A stretch of 64,000 nucleotides of DNA from Marinicauda salina (GCF_003122085.1 NZ_QEXV01000001.1:310001-374000); one strand, 5' to 3'. Positions 53,482 through 63,461 are shown, counted from the first letter of the stretch. The notes: a model not told the origin generated them from the sequence alone. Numbers and translations are program-made.

Positions 53482-54357
53482 TCAGGCGCCGGCTTCGACG
53501 GCGCTCTCCAGCGACGCGGCGGAACGCACGCGCAGCCGCTTGATCCGCCGGGGATCGGAATCCAGCACCTCGAACTCGAACCCGGAGGAGTGGCGGATGA
53601 CCTCGCCGCGTTCGGGGATGCGCCCGGCGAGCATGAAGACGAGGCCGCCGAGCGTGTCGACGTCCTCTTCCTCCTCGTCAGTGGCGATCTCGCGGCCGAC
53701 CGTCTCCTCGAAGTCCTCGATCGGCGCCCGCGCGTCGGCGTCCCAGCAGGCCGGGCCCTTGGCGCGGATCGCCGGCGGTTCGTCCTCGTCGTGCTCGTCC
53801 TCGATGTCGCCGACGATCGGCTCGAGCAGATCCTCGAGCGTCACCAGCCCGTCGGTTCCGCCGAACTCGTCGACGACCAGCGCCATGTGCATGCGCCGCG
53901 ACTGCATCTTTAAAAGCAAATCGATGGCGCGCATGGACGGCGGCGCGTAGAGCAGCGGCCTGCGCACGTCGGGCAGGATGCGCGCCTCGGTCCAGGCCGC
54001 CGAGTGTTGCGGCGCGCCGTTGCCCGCGATGTGCGCCATCACGTCCTTGATGTGCGCGACGCCGACGGGATCGTCGAGCGTCTCGCGGAAGATCGGCAGA
54101 CGGGAATGGGCGGCCTCGGCGAAGCGGCTCGCCAGCTCGCCCAGCGGCGTGTCGATGTCGACGGCGACGATGTCGGCGCGCGGCACCATGACGTCGGCCA
54201 CGCGCAGCTGATCAAACGCCTGGGCGTTGAGGAGCAGGTCGTGCTGGTCCGACGGCGTCTCGCCGTCGGCCGGCTGGTCGCCCGCCTCTCCGCGGCCCGA
54301 CAGGGCGCGCGCGAGACGGGCGATGAAACTTCGGGATTTAGAGTCGTCGTCGCTCAT
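53482..54357 (-). CDS. corC: CBS-domain protein, CorC/HlyC family
   Basis: 291 aa. Two CBS domains (~60-190) with RVADVMVPRADIVAVD and RRMHMALVVDEFGGTDGLVT, followed by a CorC_HlyC (transporter-associated) domain from ~205 that ends IKRLRVRSA. No DUF21 membrane domain, so it is the short cytoplasmic type linked to Mg2+/Co2+ efflux or to lipid-linked processes; precise role unproven. Start overlaps the ybeY stop (ATGA). In ybeY-corC-lnt order. Confidence 0.9.
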   Translation of the reverse strand: MSDDDSKSRSFIARLARALSGRGEAGDQPADGETPSDQHDLLLNAQAFDQLRVADVMVPRADIVAVDIDTPLGELASRFAEAAHSRLPIFRETLDDPVGVAHIKDVMAHIAGNGAPQHSAAWTEARILPDVRRPLLYAPPSMRAIDLLLKMQSRRMHMALVVDEFGGTDGLVTLEDLLEPIVGDIEDEHDEDEPPAIRAKGPACWDADARAPIEDFEETVGREIATDEEEEDVDTLGGLVFMLAGRIPERGEVIRHSSGFEFEVLDSDPRRIKRLRVRSAASLESAVEAGA

Positions 54358-54824
54358 GATCGTGAATTCGCAAGATAGGGATCGGCGATCCCCAGCTCGG
54401 CCAGCGCCCGGATCTCGAGCGCTTCCATGGCCGCGGCCTCTTCCTCGGCTTCGTGGTCGTAGCCATTCAAATGCAAAAAACCGTGAACCGCCAGATGGGC
54501 GGCGTGATCGATAAGCGCAAGTCCGGCGGTTGCCGCCTCCGCCGCGCAGGTCTCCCAGGCCAGCGCGATGTCGCCGGGATAGGCCTCGGCCTCCGGCGCG
54601 GGAAAGGACAGCACGTTGGTGGGCTTGTCGCGGCCGCGATAGCGCTTGTTGAGCGCGTGGACCGTCTCGTCGTCGGTGAACAGCACCGCCGCCGCGCCCG
54701 GCCGCGGCGCGTCGATCCGCCGCGCGGCGGCCTCGATGGCGGCGAGGCAGCGCGCTTCAAGTCCCTCGACGGCGGCCCAGCGCTCGTCGTCGACCACGAT
54801 CTCGGCGGCGGGATCGTCGCTCAT
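54354..54824 (-). CDS. ybeY: Endoribonuclease YbeY (rRNA maturation)
   Basis: Metal-dependent RNase for 16S rRNA 3' end maturation and ribosome quality control. 156 aa. Signature HLAVHGFLHLNGYDHEAEEE gives the three zinc-binding His residues (H-G-x-L-H-L-x-G-Y-D-H). LNKRYRGRDKPTNVLSFP is the conserved upstream motif. Start overlaps the phoH stop (ATGA) and its stop overlaps corC (ATGA), so the three are translationally coupled. Confidence 0.96.
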   Translation of the reverse strand: MSDDPAAEIVVDDERWAAVEGLEARCLAAIEAAARRIDAPRPGAAAVLFTDDETVHALNKRYRGRDKPTNVLSFPAPEAEAYPGDIALAWETCAAEAATAGLALIDHAAHLAVHGFLHLNGYDHEAEEEAAAMEALEIRALAELGIADPYLANSRS

Positions 54825-55816
54825 TCCGGCGGCTTCTCCGCAGCCTCGTAGGCGTCGACGATGCGCGCGACGAGATCGTGGCGCACGACGTCGGCGCGGG
54901 TGAAGCGATTGACCGCGATGCGGTCGATGTCGTCGAGGATGGTCAGCGCGTGGGCCAGCCCCGACGGCTCGCGCGGGCCGAGATCGGTCTGGGAGGGATC
55001 GCCGGTGACCGCCATGCGCGACCCCTCGCCCAGGCGCGTGAGCACCATGCGCATCTGGGCGATCGTCGCGTTCTGCGCCTCGTCGCAGATGACGAAGGCG
55101 CGGTTGAGCGTGCGCCCGCGCATGAAGGCGAGCGGGGCGACCTCGACGCGGCCCTCCTCGCGCATCTTTTCCGACATCTTCTGGCCGAGCGCGTCGCGCA
55201 GGCTGTCCCAGATCGGCAGCAGGTAGGGGTCGATCTTCTCCTCGAGCGCGCCGGGCAGGAAACCCAGACGCTCGCCGGCCTCGACGGCCGGCCGGGTGAT
55301 GATGAGCCGCTCGATCTGTCCCAGCGCCAGCTGCGAGGCGCCGTAGGCGACCGCGAGCAGCGTCTTGCCGGTGCCCGCCGGGCCGACGCCGAAGATCATG
55401 TCGTAGGCGCGGTCATTCTTCAGCGCGCGGACATAGTCGCGCTGGCGGTCGGTGCGCGCGGCGAAGCTCGCCCCGCGCGGCACGCGGATGATGGAATCGA
55501 TCTCCTCGCCGGCCTCGTCCTCGGCCATCAGGCAGGCCGCGCGCACGGCCGCCGGGTCGATCTGCAGGCTCTCCTCGGCGCGGGCGTAGAGCGCGTTGAT
55601 GACGCGGCGCGCCTCGGTGCGCGCCCGCGTCTCCGGGGCGGTGACGACGATCTGGCCGCCGCCGGGCGCCTCCAGGCTCACGCCCAGCTCGTGCTCGATG
55701 ACGGCGAAGTTCTCGTGGCCCGGCCCGGCGAGCGCGCGCACGAGCTCGGGATCCTCGAAATGAAGCGTCTCGGCCGGTTCGCGGCGGGGCCGCCGGGTTT
55801 TCGCGGAGCGGCTCAC
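54821..55816 (-). CDS. phoH: PhoH-like ATPase (YbeZ)
   Basis: 331 aa from GTG 55816, which overlaps the miaB stop as GTGA. An N-terminal KH-like region ([27 protein letters not shown]) precedes the PhoH ATPase with Walker [38 protein letters not shown] (Walker B) and [10 protein letters not shown]. PhoH/YbeZ partners with YbeY in RNA metabolism, consistent with the adjacent gene. Confidence 0.95.
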   Translation of the reverse strand: MSRSAKTRRPRREPAETLHFEDPELVRALAGPGHENFAVIEHELGVSLEAPGGGQIVVTAPETRARTEARRVINALYARAEESLQIDPAAVRAACLMAEDEAGEEIDSIIRVPRGASFAARTDRQRDYVRALKNDRAYDMIFGVGPAGTGKTLLAVAYGASQLALGQIERLIITRPAVEAGERLGFLPGALEEKIDPYLLPIWDSLRDALGQKMSEKMREEGRVEVAPLAFMRGRTLNRAFVICDEAQNATIAQMRMVLTRLGEGSRMAVTGDPSQTDLGPREPSGLAHALTILDDIDRIAVNRFTRADVVRHDLVARIVDAYEAAEKPPE

Positions 55817-57216
55817 GCGGCGCGGCTCTCCCCGTCCTTCAGCCGTCCGGCGAGCGCGTTGCGGCTCGCCGAGACGATCTCGACGTCGGCGATGGTTCCG
55901 ATCAACGCCTCCGGCGCCTCGCAATGGACGGCCTGGAGATACGGGCTGCGGCCGGACAGCTGACCGGCGTGGCGTCCCGGCTTCTCGAACAGCACCGGCA
56001 GGGTTCGCCCGACCATCGAAGCGTTGAAGGCCTCCTGCTGCTCGCCCAGCAGCGCCTGCAGGCGCGCCAGGCGCTCGGACTTCACCGCCTCGTCGACCTG
56101 GCCGGGCAGCGCCGCGCCGGGCGTGCCCGGTCGGCGGGAATACTTGAAGGAGAAGCACGAGGCGTACTCGACCTCCCGGACGAGCGCCATCGTCGCCTCG
56201 AAATCGGCCTCGGTCTCGCCGGGGAAGCCGACGATCATGTCGCCGGAGATGGCGATGTCCGGCCGCGCTTCGCGGAGCCGGGCGATGATGTCGAGATACT
56301 CCGCCGCCGTGTGCTTGCGGTTCATCGCCTTGAGGATCCTGTCCGAGCCCGCCTGCACCGGCAGGTGGAAATACGGCATCAGCTTGGGCTCGTCGGCGAA
56401 GGCGGCGATGAGATCGTCGTCCATGTCCTTCGGGTGCGAGGTCGTGAACCGGATCCGCTCGATCCCGTCGATCAGGGCGAGATGGCGCACGAGCCGGCCG
56501 AGCCCCCACGTCCCGTCGGCGGCGTCGCCCGCGGGCGGCTCGCCGTGATAGGCGTTGACGTTCTGGCCGAGCAGGGTGACCTCGCGCACGCCGCGCGCGG
56601 CCAGCGCGCGCACCTCGGCGACGACCTGGTCGACCGGGCGCGACCATTCCGCCCCGCGCGTGTAGGGCACGACGCAGAAGCTGCAGAACTTGTCGCATCC
56701 CTCCTGGACGGTGACGAACGCCGAATAGCCCTCGACCTGGCGCACGGGCGCGGCGAGCCGGTCGAACTTCTCCTCGACCTCGAACTCGGTCTCCAGCCCC
56801 TCGCCGCGTCCGCGATGCACGCTGGCAATCAGCTCGGGCAGCTTGTGATAGGTCTGCGGGCCGACGACGAGATCGACGACGGGCGCGCGGCGCTGGATCT
56901 CGGCGCCCTCGGCCTGGGCGACGCAGCCCGCCACCGCGATCGTCATCGGATCGCCGCTCGCGGCCTTGGCCTCCTTGAGCGGCTTCAGCCGGCCCAGCTC
57001 GGAATACACCTTCTCGGCGGCCTTCTCGCGGATATGGCAGGTGTTGAGGATGACCAGGTCGGCGCCGTCTGGCGCGTCCGCCGGCTCGTAGCCGAGCGGC
57101 GTCAGCAGATCGCGCATACGCTCGGAGTCGTACACGTTCATCTGGCAGCCGTAGGTCTTGATGAAGAGCCGCTTGCGCGCGGTCGGCTCCGCGGCGGCGC
57201 GTTGCGTTTCGCTCAT
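55813..57216 (-). CDS. miaB: tRNA-2-methylthio-N6-dimethylallyladenosine synthase MiaB
   Basis: Radical-SAM methylthiotransferase acting at tRNA A37. 467 aa. The N-terminal UPF0004 domain has [13 protein letters not shown] and [19 protein letters not shown]. The radical-SAM cluster is CDKFCSFC (C-x3-C-x2-C) in [22 protein letters not shown]. The TRAM domain is at the C-terminus. Cysteines for both iron-sulfur clusters are present. First gene of miaB-phoH-ybeY-corC-lnt. Confidence 0.96.
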   Translation of the reverse strand: MSETQRAAAEPTARKRLFIKTYGCQMNVYDSERMRDLLTPLGYEPADAPDGADLVILNTCHIREKAAEKVYSELGRLKPLKEAKAASGDPMTIAVAGCVAQAEGAEIQRRAPVVDLVVGPQTYHKLPELIASVHRGRGEGLETEFEVEEKFDRLAAPVRQVEGYSAFVTVQEGCDKFCSFCVVPYTRGAEWSRPVDQVVAEVRALAARGVREVTLLGQNVNAYHGEPPAGDAADGTWGLGRLVRHLALIDGIERIRFTTSHPKDMDDDLIAAFADEPKLMPYFHLPVQAGSDRILKAMNRKHTAAEYLDIIARLREARPDIAISGDMIVGFPGETEADFEATMALVREVEYASCFSFKYSRRPGTPGAALPGQVDEAVKSERLARLQALLGEQQEAFNASMVGRTLPVLFEKPGRHAGQLSGRSPYLQAVHCEAPEALIGTIADVEIVSASRNALAGRLKDGESRAA

Positions 57217-57355
57217 GGCCAGGGCCGGCCTCCTCGCCGGCGTCTCCGCTCGTCTTCCCGGGGCGAAAGCGTGGGCTTTTCCACAGTCCCGATCAAGCGC
57301 GGGTTATGGTCGAACGCGGCTTTTCGGGCAAGTCCGCGGGCGCAGGCCGGACCGC

Positions 57356-57775
57356 CTACTCCTCCGCCTTCTTCAGCGGCACGCCGTAGAGTTCGAGGCG
57401 GTGATCGACGAGCTTGTAGCCGAGCTTCTCGGCGATGCGCTCCTGCAGGCGCTCGATCTCCTCGTCGACGAACTCCAGCACCTCGCCGGACTTCAGGTCG
57501 ATGAGGTGGTCGTGATGCTCCTCGCTGGCCTCCTCGTAGCGCGACCGGCCGTCGCGGAAATCGTGGCGCTCGATGATGCCGGCCTCCTCGAACAGGCGCA
57601 CCGTGCGGTAGACGGTGGCCAGCGAGATCTTCGGATCGATCTCGGCGGCGCGGCGATGCAGCTCCTCGGCGTCGGGATGATCGTCCGACGTCGAGAGCAC
57701 GCGCGCGATGACCTTGCGCTGCTCGGTCATGCGCAAGCCCTTATCGATGCAGAGCTTCTCGATGCGATCGGGCAT
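57356..57775 (-). CDS. fur: Fur-family metal-responsive regulator
   Basis: 139 aa from ATG 57775 (MPDRIEKLCIDKGLRMTEQR). The DNA-binding helix is in KISLATVYRTVRLFEEAGIIERHDF. Metal ligands are the EEHHDHLIDLKSGEV motif and nearby Glu/His residues (GRSRYEE, DHRLEL). The CxxC structural zinc motif of E. coli Fur is missing, as in alphaproteobacterial Fur/Mur. Adjacent to miaB, the usual place of Fur in Caulobacter-like genomes; not the Irr type judging by the neighbours. Confidence 0.9.
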   Translation of the reverse strand: MPDRIEKLCIDKGLRMTEQRKVIARVLSTSDDHPDAEELHRRAAEIDPKISLATVYRTVRLFEEAGIIERHDFRDGRSRYEEASEEHHDHLIDLKSGEVLEFVDEEIERLQERIAEKLGYKLVDHRLELYGVPLKKAEE

Positions 57776-57885
57776 GAGGGGCGGTCCTTCTCGCGCGCGC
57801 CGCGCCTGCGACGCAGGGTGCTCGAGTGATACGCTCGGCGGGCCTTGCCTGTCCATATGAACCGGGCCGGGTCCGCAACCAATGG

Positions 57886-58329
57886 CTAGAGCGGCTTGTC
57901 CATGAGCACGGCGTCCGATCCGTCGGCGTAGTAGGCCGGGCGCCGTCCCGTCGTCTCGTACCCGGCCGCCGCGTAGAGCCCGAGCGCGGCGGCGTTGGCC
58001 GCCGACACCTCCAGAAAAAGCCGCGCCGCGCCGGCCTCGCGCGCCAGCGTCTCGGCGGCGGCGAGCAGGGACCGGCCCAGCCCGCCGCTGCGTTTCCCGG
58101 GGCGAATGCAGATCGTCAGCAGCTCGGCCTCGTCGGCGACGGCGCGCACCAGCGCCATGCCCGCAGGATCGCCCGCCGCGCCGACCGTGACCGCACTAAC
58201 ACCGGGCGAGGCGAGCAGGTCGCGCATCTCGGTTTCCGACCACGGACGGTCGAAGCTCGAGGCGTGCAGCGCGGCCAGAAGCGCCGCGCCCTCGACGCCG
58301 AAGACGGCGATCTCCGATTCGACGGTCAC
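57886..58329 (-). CDS. rimI: Ribosomal protein bS18-alanine N-acetyltransferase RimI-like
   Basis: GNAT enzyme, 147 aa from GTG 58329, which overlaps the tsaB stop (GTGA). ASSFDRPWSETEMRDLLAS, TICIRPGKRSGGLGRSLLAA (acetyl-CoA loop) and FLEVSAANAAALGLYAAAGYETTGRR are the RimI landmarks. Next to tsaB and fur as in many alphaproteobacteria. Confidence 0.92.
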   Translation of the reverse strand: MTVESEIAVFGVEGAALLAALHASSFDRPWSETEMRDLLASPGVSAVTVGAAGDPAGMALVRAVADEAELLTICIRPGKRSGGLGRSLLAAAETLAREAGAARLFLEVSAANAAALGLYAAAGYETTGRRPAYYADGSDAVLMDKPL

Positions 58330-58973
58330 GGCGCGACGCCGCCGGGAAGCCTGGCGTCGGGCGGACGGACATAGACCGGCGCCGGCGGCGGGGCGTCGGC
58401 GGGCGCGGCCTCGCCGAGATCGAGCAGGGCGTCCAGCGGCGGCGCGGGATCGAAGTGCGCAGGATCGGCGCCCAGCGCGGCCGCGCCGGACCCGGCCAGG
58501 CGAATCTCGCCGAACTCGGCGAGCACGGCCGTGGCCGCATCGACATCGCCGCGCTCCAGCCCGGTGACCGGCGCGCCGTTGGCGAACACCGTCCAGACCA
58601 GCTCGCCGCGCTTGGCGTCATGGACCGCCAGCACGGTATGATCGCCGTCGGGGTCCGCGCGCCGGGCGATCGCGGCGAGGCTGGAGACGCCGACTGCGCG
58701 CGCCCCGCTCGCCAGCGCCAGGCCGCGCGCGAAGGCCACCCCCACCCGCGTGCCGGCGAAGCTGCCGGGCCCGGCCGCGACCGCGATCCGTTGCAGCGCG
58801 TTCGGCGCGACTCCCGCCGCGTCGAGCAGGTCGGCGACCATGGGCGCGAGATGCTCGGCGTGGCCGCGCCCGATCTCCTCGGCGCGGGTGAAGACCTCGC
58901 CGTCGGCGCGGCGCAGCGCGGCCGCGCACCAAGGCCCGGTCGTGTCGATGGCGAGAATCGGCCGCGCGCCCAT
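58326..58973 (-). CDS. tsaB: tRNA threonylcarbamoyladenosine biosynthesis protein TsaB
   Basis: 215 aa inactive ASKHA-fold partner of TsaD in making t6A37 of tRNA. PILAIDTTGPWCAAALR at the start, EHLAPMVADLLDAAGV, and AAGPGSFAGTRVGVAFARGLALASG are characteristic. tsaD and tsaE are not in the window. ATG 58973 is 7 bp after the nitroreductase stop on the minus strand side, so they are probably separate or weakly coupled. Confidence 0.95.
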   Translation of the reverse strand: MGARPILAIDTTGPWCAAALRRADGEVFTRAEEIGRGHAEHLAPMVADLLDAAGVAPNALQRIAVAAGPGSFAGTRVGVAFARGLALASGARAVGVSSLAAIARRADPDGDHTVLAVHDAKRGELVWTVFANGAPVTGLERGDVDAATAVLAEFGEIRLAGSGAAALGADPAHFDPAPPLDALLDLGEAAPADAPPPAPVYVRPPDARLPGGVAP

Positions 58974-58980
58974 CGCGCCG

Positions 58981-59616
58981 CTACTTCAGGATCTTCGCGG
59001 CGTCGTCGAAGGACAGACGCGGCAGGCGGGGATGGAGCTTCTCGGTCACGCCGTAGCCGAGATTGCACAGGAAGTTGGATCGCCAAGTCTTCCGCTCCGG
59101 GTCGGAAGCGAAGAACTCGGCGTCGACGCCGTCATTGTCGAAACCCGACATCGGCCCGCAATCCAGCCCGAGCGCGCGGGCGGCGAGGATGAAATAAGCG
59201 CCCTGGAGCGTCCCGTTTCGGAAGCCGTGCTCGCCGCGCGAGTCCGGATCGGCGAACCAGTCCTTCGCGCCGGGATTGTGGGGGAACAGCTCGGGCAGCC
59301 GCTCGTGAAACTGCGTGTCCCAGGCGACGATGGCGGTGACCGGCGCGCTCATCGTCTTGTCGACATTGCCCTTCGCGAGATGCGGCTTCAGGCGCTCCTT
59401 GCTCTCGCCCTTCAGGAACAGGAAACGGGCCGGGCACTGATTGGCGCTCGTCGGCCCGTATTTCAGCAGGTCGTAGAGCGCATACAGCGTCGTGTCGGGA
59501 ACGTCGCGCTCGGCCCAGTAAGAGAAGGTGCGCGCGCCGCGGAAGAGCTGGTCGAGGCAGTGATCGGCGACCACGCCGTGGCGGTCCTCCAGCGCGAGCG
59601 GAGCGTCATCGGACAT
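58981..59616 (-). CDS. Malonic semialdehyde reductase (RutE)-like nitroreductase-family oxidoreductase
   Basis: 211 aa FMN-dependent nitroreductase fold. [37 protein letters not shown] and the late [15 protein letters not shown] match the RutE/HadB subfamily, which reduces malonic semialdehyde in uracil breakdown. No other rut gene is present, so in this context the substrate is not established. Conserved neighbour of tsaB in some alphaproteobacteria. Confidence 0.85.
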   Translation of the reverse strand: MSDDAPLALEDRHGVVADHCLDQLFRGARTFSYWAERDVPDTTLYALYDLLKYGPTSANQCPARFLFLKGESKERLKPHLAKGNVDKTMSAPVTAIVAWDTQFHERLPELFPHNPGAKDWFADPDSRGEHGFRNGTLQGAYFILAARALGLDCGPMSGFDNDGVDAEFFASDPERKTWRSNFLCNLGYGVTEKLHPRLPRLSFDDAAKILK

Positions 59617-59642
59617 GGGGCGGACCTCCCGGTCGCGGAGAC

Positions 59643-60203
59643 TTACATCACCGCTTCGACGGCGGTGACTTCGGGAACGTAGTGCCTGAGAAGGTTCTCG
59701 ATGCCGGCCTTGAGCGTCATCGTCGAGGACGGACAGCCCGCGCAGGCGCCGCGCATGTGCAGGCTGACCACGCCGCTGTCGGCGTCATAGCCGTGGAAGA
59801 CGATGTCGCCGCCGTCCTGGGCCACGGCCGGGCGCACGCGCGTGTCGATGATCTCCTTGATCTCCTTGACCACGCCGGCGGCCTCGCCGTGATACTCGGC
59901 ATGGCCTTCGTGGGCGGCGTCGCCGAACAGCGGCTTGTCCGCCTGCAGCGCATCCATGATCGCGCCCAGCACGGCCGGCTTGAGATGCGGCCACTCCACG
60001 CTCTCGGCCTTGGTCACGGAGACATAATCCGCACCGGCGAAGACGCGGACGACGCCGTCGACGCGGAACAGTTCGCGCGCCAGGAAGGACGACTCGGCGG
60101 CCTCGGGCGTCGCGAAATCGCGCGGCTGGTCGGGAGAGATCTCCTGGCCGGGCAGGAATTTCAGCGTCTCGGGGTTCGGGGTCTCTTCGGTCTGGATGAA
60201 CAT
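59643..60203 (-). CDS. NifU/Nfu-type iron-sulfur scaffold or carrier protein
   Basis: 186 aa. The N-terminal Nfu_N domain starts [19 protein letters not shown]. The C-terminal NifU domain has [21 protein letters not shown] and the cluster-binding CAGCPSS (CxxC). Complete. It probably transfers Fe-S clusters to targets such as MiaB or aconitase; direct partners are not shown. Cytoplasmic. Confidence 0.94.
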   Translation of the reverse strand: MFIQTEETPNPETLKFLPGQEISPDQPRDFATPEAAESSFLARELFRVDGVVRVFAGADYVSVTKAESVEWPHLKPAVLGAIMDALQADKPLFGDAAHEGHAEYHGEAAGVVKEIKEIIDTRVRPAVAQDGGDIVFHGYDADSGVVSLHMRGACAGCPSSTMTLKAGIENLLRHYVPEVTAVEAVM

Positions 60204-60288
60204 GCGTCTCGAGCCTTTCGGGTGCGGACTCTGAGGTGGCGCGCCGGCGCGCAGGGTTCAACCCTTTTGTGCGCCGGGGCTTTCCGCC

Positions 60289-60762
60289 TCACGCGAGCGC
60301 CTTGATCTCGTCGCGGGAGAGATCGCCGGGGACGACGGTCACCGGGATGGCGCGCTCGCCGAACAGGCCCTTGGCGCGGGCCAGGGCCGTCACGAGCGGT
60401 CCCGGTCCTTCCCCGCCGACGGCCGCGCCGATGACGAGAATGGCGATCGATTCGTCGCCGTCGACGACGGCGCGCAGGACATCGATCAGCTCGCCTTCCT
60501 TCAGGATCAGCCGCGGCCGCGCCTCGGTCACCGATTCGATGTCCTCGGCGAGCGAGTTGAGCATCGTCTCGGCGGCCTCCTCGGCCTCCTGGCGCATGGT
60601 CTCGCCGACCCCGATCCAGTGCTCGAAGCTCGACGGCTCGACCACCGCTAGCGCGGCGACCGCGCCGCCCGTCTTCTTGGCGCGGCGCGCCGCGAAGAAG
60701 GCCGCGGTGCGGCTCTCGTCGCTGCCGTCGGCGATCACCAGGAAGGTGCGGGCCTTGCTCAT
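60289..60762 (-). CDS. Universal stress protein (UspA) family protein
   Basis: 157 aa single Usp domain starting MSKARTFLVIADGSDESRTA, with EGELIDVLRAVVDGDESIAILVIGA and GLFGERAIPVTVVPG. A classical ATP-binding G-x2-G-x9-G-S/T motif is not clear, so it may be a non-ATP-binding member. Follows the Nfu gene on the minus strand. Stress regulation cannot be read from sequence. Confidence 0.85.
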   Translation of the reverse strand: MSKARTFLVIADGSDESRTAAFFAARRAKKTGGAVAALAVVEPSSFEHWIGVGETMRQEAEEAAETMLNSLAEDIESVTEARPRLILKEGELIDVLRAVVDGDESIAILVIGAAVGGEGPGPLVTALARAKGLFGERAIPVTVVPGDLSRDEIKALA

Positions 60763-60818
60763 GGGCCGACGGTGACGCGATATGAACGCGGCGGCAAGTG
60801 GCGCGGGGAGACGGGCGC

Positions 60819-61439
60819 GTGGCGGACGAACACCAGATCGAGGACACGGCGATCGCGACGCTCGCCGACCGGCGCGGCGCGATGGCGAAACCGCAGACGC
60901 TTCATCTCTACGCCGACCGGATCGAGCGCGTCCGCGACGGCGTCGTCGACGCGCGCCTGCGACTCGATGCGATCCGCCGCGTCCGGTTGGCCGTCGAGAT
61001 GGCCGGGCGCGAGGCGCAGGTCGTCTGCCGCGTCACCGGCCCGTCGGGAGAGGTCGCGCTGGGCAGCCTCACAGCGACCGGGCCGGGCCAATGGGCCAAC
61101 AACGCCGCGAATTTCCGCGCATTCGTCATCGCGCTGCACGAGGCGCTGGCGCCGCGCGCAGCGGAGGTCGAGTTCCTCCAGGGTCCGTCGCTCGGCCTCA
61201 GGATCGCCCTGTCGGCGCTCGGCGCGGCGATGGCGCTCACCGGCGCGTTCTTCTTCGCCTGGTTCTTCCTCGTCGAGGAGCGCGCCGCGCTCGGCTTCGT
61301 GGCCGCGCCGTTCGCCGTGCTCGGCGCCTATGTCGCCTGGCTGTTCCGCCCGACGCCGCCCGTCGCCTACGCGCCCGGCGAGATGGCGAAGACGCTCCGG
61401 GCGCAGGCCGAGCGGTCGGCTAACCCAGAAGCCGGGTGA
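60819..61439 (+). CDS. Uncharacterised membrane protein with PH-like N-terminal region
   Basis: 206 aa from GTG 60819 with GGGGAG 8 nt upstream. Soluble N-terminal ~115 residues (TLHLYADRIERVRDGVVDARLRLDAIRRVRL) have the repeating beta-strand look of bacterial PH-like domains. Two helices follow at about 127-149 and 154-172, then a short cytoplasmic tail. I do not recognise a named family. Overlaps the 3' end of the convergent ATP-grasp gene by 20 bp. Confidence 0.65.
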   Translation: MADEHQIEDTAIATLADRRGAMAKPQTLHLYADRIERVRDGVVDARLRLDAIRRVRLAVEMAGREAQVVCRVTGPSGEVALGSLTATGPGQWANNAANFRAFVIALHEALAPRAAEVEFLQGPSLGLRIALSALGAAMALTGAFFFAWFFLVEERAALGFVAAPFAVLGAYVAWLFRPTPPVAYAPGEMAKTLRAQAERSANPEAG

Positions 61440-62316
61440 GCGCCTCGGCGAACAGCGCGCCCGTGCGCGGCCCCTGCTCGGGATAGTAGTAGGGTTCGAT
61501 CAGCTCGAGCTCCATCAGCGCCGGCCGGCCATCGAGGCCGCGCACGATGTCGACGCGGGCGTAGAGCAGCGAATCGACGGCGCAGATGGCGCACGCCGCG
61601 TCGAGCGCGCGGCGGCCGAGCTCGAGTTCCTCCGCCGACGCATCGCACCTCTCCTCGACGCCCCCATAGATCGACTGGACGCGATAGTCGCCTTTCGCCG
61701 GACGCTTGATCAGCGCATGGGAGAACACGCCGCCGAAGAACATCAGAGTCAGCTCGCCCGCCTCGCCGATCGACGGCAGGAAGGGCTGGATCATCGCCTC
61801 GGCCGGCGGCATTGCGTCGGCGGCGGGCGCCGGATCGCCGCGCCTGACGCGGGCCTGGCGCCAGGCCGAGGCGCCGACGACCGGCTTGACCACCACCTCG
61901 TCGCACGCGAACGCCGCGAAAGCCCGCTCGATCTCGGCGGCGTCGGCGCGCTCGGCCCAGATCGTGGGCACGGTCGGCGCGCCGGCGGCGGCGAGATCGC
62001 GCAGATAGGTCTTCTCGATGTTCCAGCGGACGACGTGCGGCGGGTTGAGCAGCGGGCGGGCCGCCGCGAACCGGTCGAGCGCGTCGAGATAGGCGTCGCG
62101 CTTGCGCGTGTAGTCCCAGGTCGGGCCGATGACGAGGCCGTCCCAGGCCGCCGGATCGACGCCCTCGTCCCAGACCACGGGATGCAGCGCGAACCCCGCC
62201 GCCCGGCAGGGCGGCTCGATCGCGCCGAATTCGAGCTCGAATTCATGGACGTCCTCGCGCGCGCCCTCCCGACCGGGAAGGATGTCGGAGGAGACGAGAA
62301 AGGCGATGTCGCGCAT
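61420..62316 (-). CDS. ATP-grasp domain protein (RimK/glutathione synthetase-like ligase)
   Basis: 298 aa. The N-terminal domain has GLVIGPTWDYTRKRDAYLDAL. The ATP-grasp core has NPPHVVRWNIEKTYLRDL, VVVKPVVGASAWRQAR (ATP-binding Lys and Gly-rich strand), MIQPFLPSIGEAGELTLMFF and YARVDIVRGLDGRPALMELELIEP, with the metal-binding acids. It resembles stand-alone ATP-grasp ligases related to glutathione synthetase and DcsG. No neighbour suggests substrates. Start ATG 62316. Divergent from the adenosine kinase gene. Confidence 0.85.
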   Translation of the reverse strand: MRDIAFLVSSDILPGREGAREDVHEFELEFGAIEPPCRAAGFALHPVVWDEGVDPAAWDGLVIGPTWDYTRKRDAYLDALDRFAAARPLLNPPHVVRWNIEKTYLRDLAAAGAPTVPTIWAERADAAEIERAFAAFACDEVVVKPVVGASAWRQARVRRGDPAPAADAMPPAEAMIQPFLPSIGEAGELTLMFFGGVFSHALIKRPAKGDYRVQSIYGGVEERCDASAEELELGRRALDAACAICAVDSLLYARVDIVRGLDGRPALMELELIEPYYYPEQGPRTGALFAEALTRLLG

Positions 62317-62453
62317 GGCCGACGCTCCGTTGAACCGCGCCGGCCTTAGCCGGTTTCGCCGCGGCTCGCCAGCCGGCCGCCTTGAGGTTCGCCGACGGGC
62401 GCGTTAAGCCCTGCGCGACTTTTCCCGAGAAGCAGACCGCAGGCCCCAACTCC

Positions 62454-63461
62454 ATGACCGAGACCCGCTACGACGTCCTGGGCGTCGGCAACGCCATCGT
62501 CGACGTGATCGCCTCCTCCAACGACGCCTTCCTGATCGAGCACGGCATCGAGAAGGGCGGCATGACCCTGATCGACGAGGACCGCGCCAAGGCGCTCTAC
62601 GAGGTCATGGGCGCGGGCGAGGAGATCTCGGGCGGTTCGGCGGCCAATACGCTCGCCGGCGTGGCGAGCCTCGGCGGCCGCGGCGCCTATGTCGGCAAGG
62701 TCGCCGCCGATCAGCTCGGCGAGATCTTCGCCCACGACCTGCGCGCCGCCGGCGTCGACTACGACACCGCGCCGCTTAAGGGCGGTCCGGCGACGGCGCG
62801 CTGCCTGATCAACGTCACGCCCGACGCACAGCGCTCCATGTGCACCTTCCTGGGCGCCTCGACCATGTTCTCCGAGAACGATGTCGACGCAGAGCGCATC
62901 CGCGCGGCGACGATCACCTATCTCGAGGGCTATCTGTTCGACCGCGAGGAGGCCAAGGCCGCCTTCGTGCGCGCCGCCGAGATCGCCCAGGCCGCCGGCC
63001 GCAAGGTCTCGCTGACCCTGTCGGACAGCTTCTGCGTCGACCGCCACCGCGACAGCTTCCGCCACCTGGTGAAGAACCATGTCGACGTTCTGTTCGCCAA
63101 CGAGGACGAGCTGAAGTCGCTCTACGAGACCGACGATTTCGACGCCGCCCTGGCGCAGGTCCGCGCCGAGACCCGCGTCGCCGCGGTGACGCGCTCGGAA
63201 AAGGGCGCGGTGATCGTCTCCGGCGAGGAAACCGCGACCGTCGCCGCCGAGCCGGTCGACAAGGTGCGCGACACCACCGGCGCCGGCGACCTTTTCGCCG
63301 CGGGCTTCCTGCTCGGCTACGCCCGCGGGGCGGGCCTGGCCGAGTGCGGCCGGCTGGGCGCCATCGCGGCGGCCGAGGTGATCTCCCATGTCGGCGCGCG
63401 GCCGCAGACGCCGCTCAAGTCGCTGATCGCCGAGCAGGGCGCGGCGGTCCCGGCTGCCTGA
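62454..63461 (+). CDS. Adenosine kinase (PfkB family sugar kinase)
   Basis: 335 aa from ATG 62454. GNAIVDVIASSND near the start, ISGGSAANTLAGVASLGG, GKVAADQLGEIFAHDL and the PfkB signature 2 DTTGAGDLFAAGFLLGYARG (Asp is the catalytic base) are present. The alphaproteobacterial proteins of this sequence are annotated adenosine kinase, phosphorylating adenosine to AMP; a related sugar kinase role is the alternative. Followed by ~170 bp with a GCGTTAACGC palindrome (63522-63531). Confidence 0.9.
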   Translation: MTETRYDVLGVGNAIVDVIASSNDAFLIEHGIEKGGMTLIDEDRAKALYEVMGAGEEISGGSAANTLAGVASLGGRGAYVGKVAADQLGEIFAHDLRAAGVDYDTAPLKGGPATARCLINVTPDAQRSMCTFLGASTMFSENDVDAERIRAATITYLEGYLFDREEAKAAFVRAAEIAQAAGRKVSLTLSDSFCVDRHRDSFRHLVKNHVDVLFANEDELKSLYETDDFDAALAQVRAETRVAAVTRSEKGAVIVSGEETATVAAEPVDKVRDTTGAGDLFAAGFLLGYARGAGLAECGRLGAIAAAEVISHVGARPQTPLKSLIAEQGAAVPAA

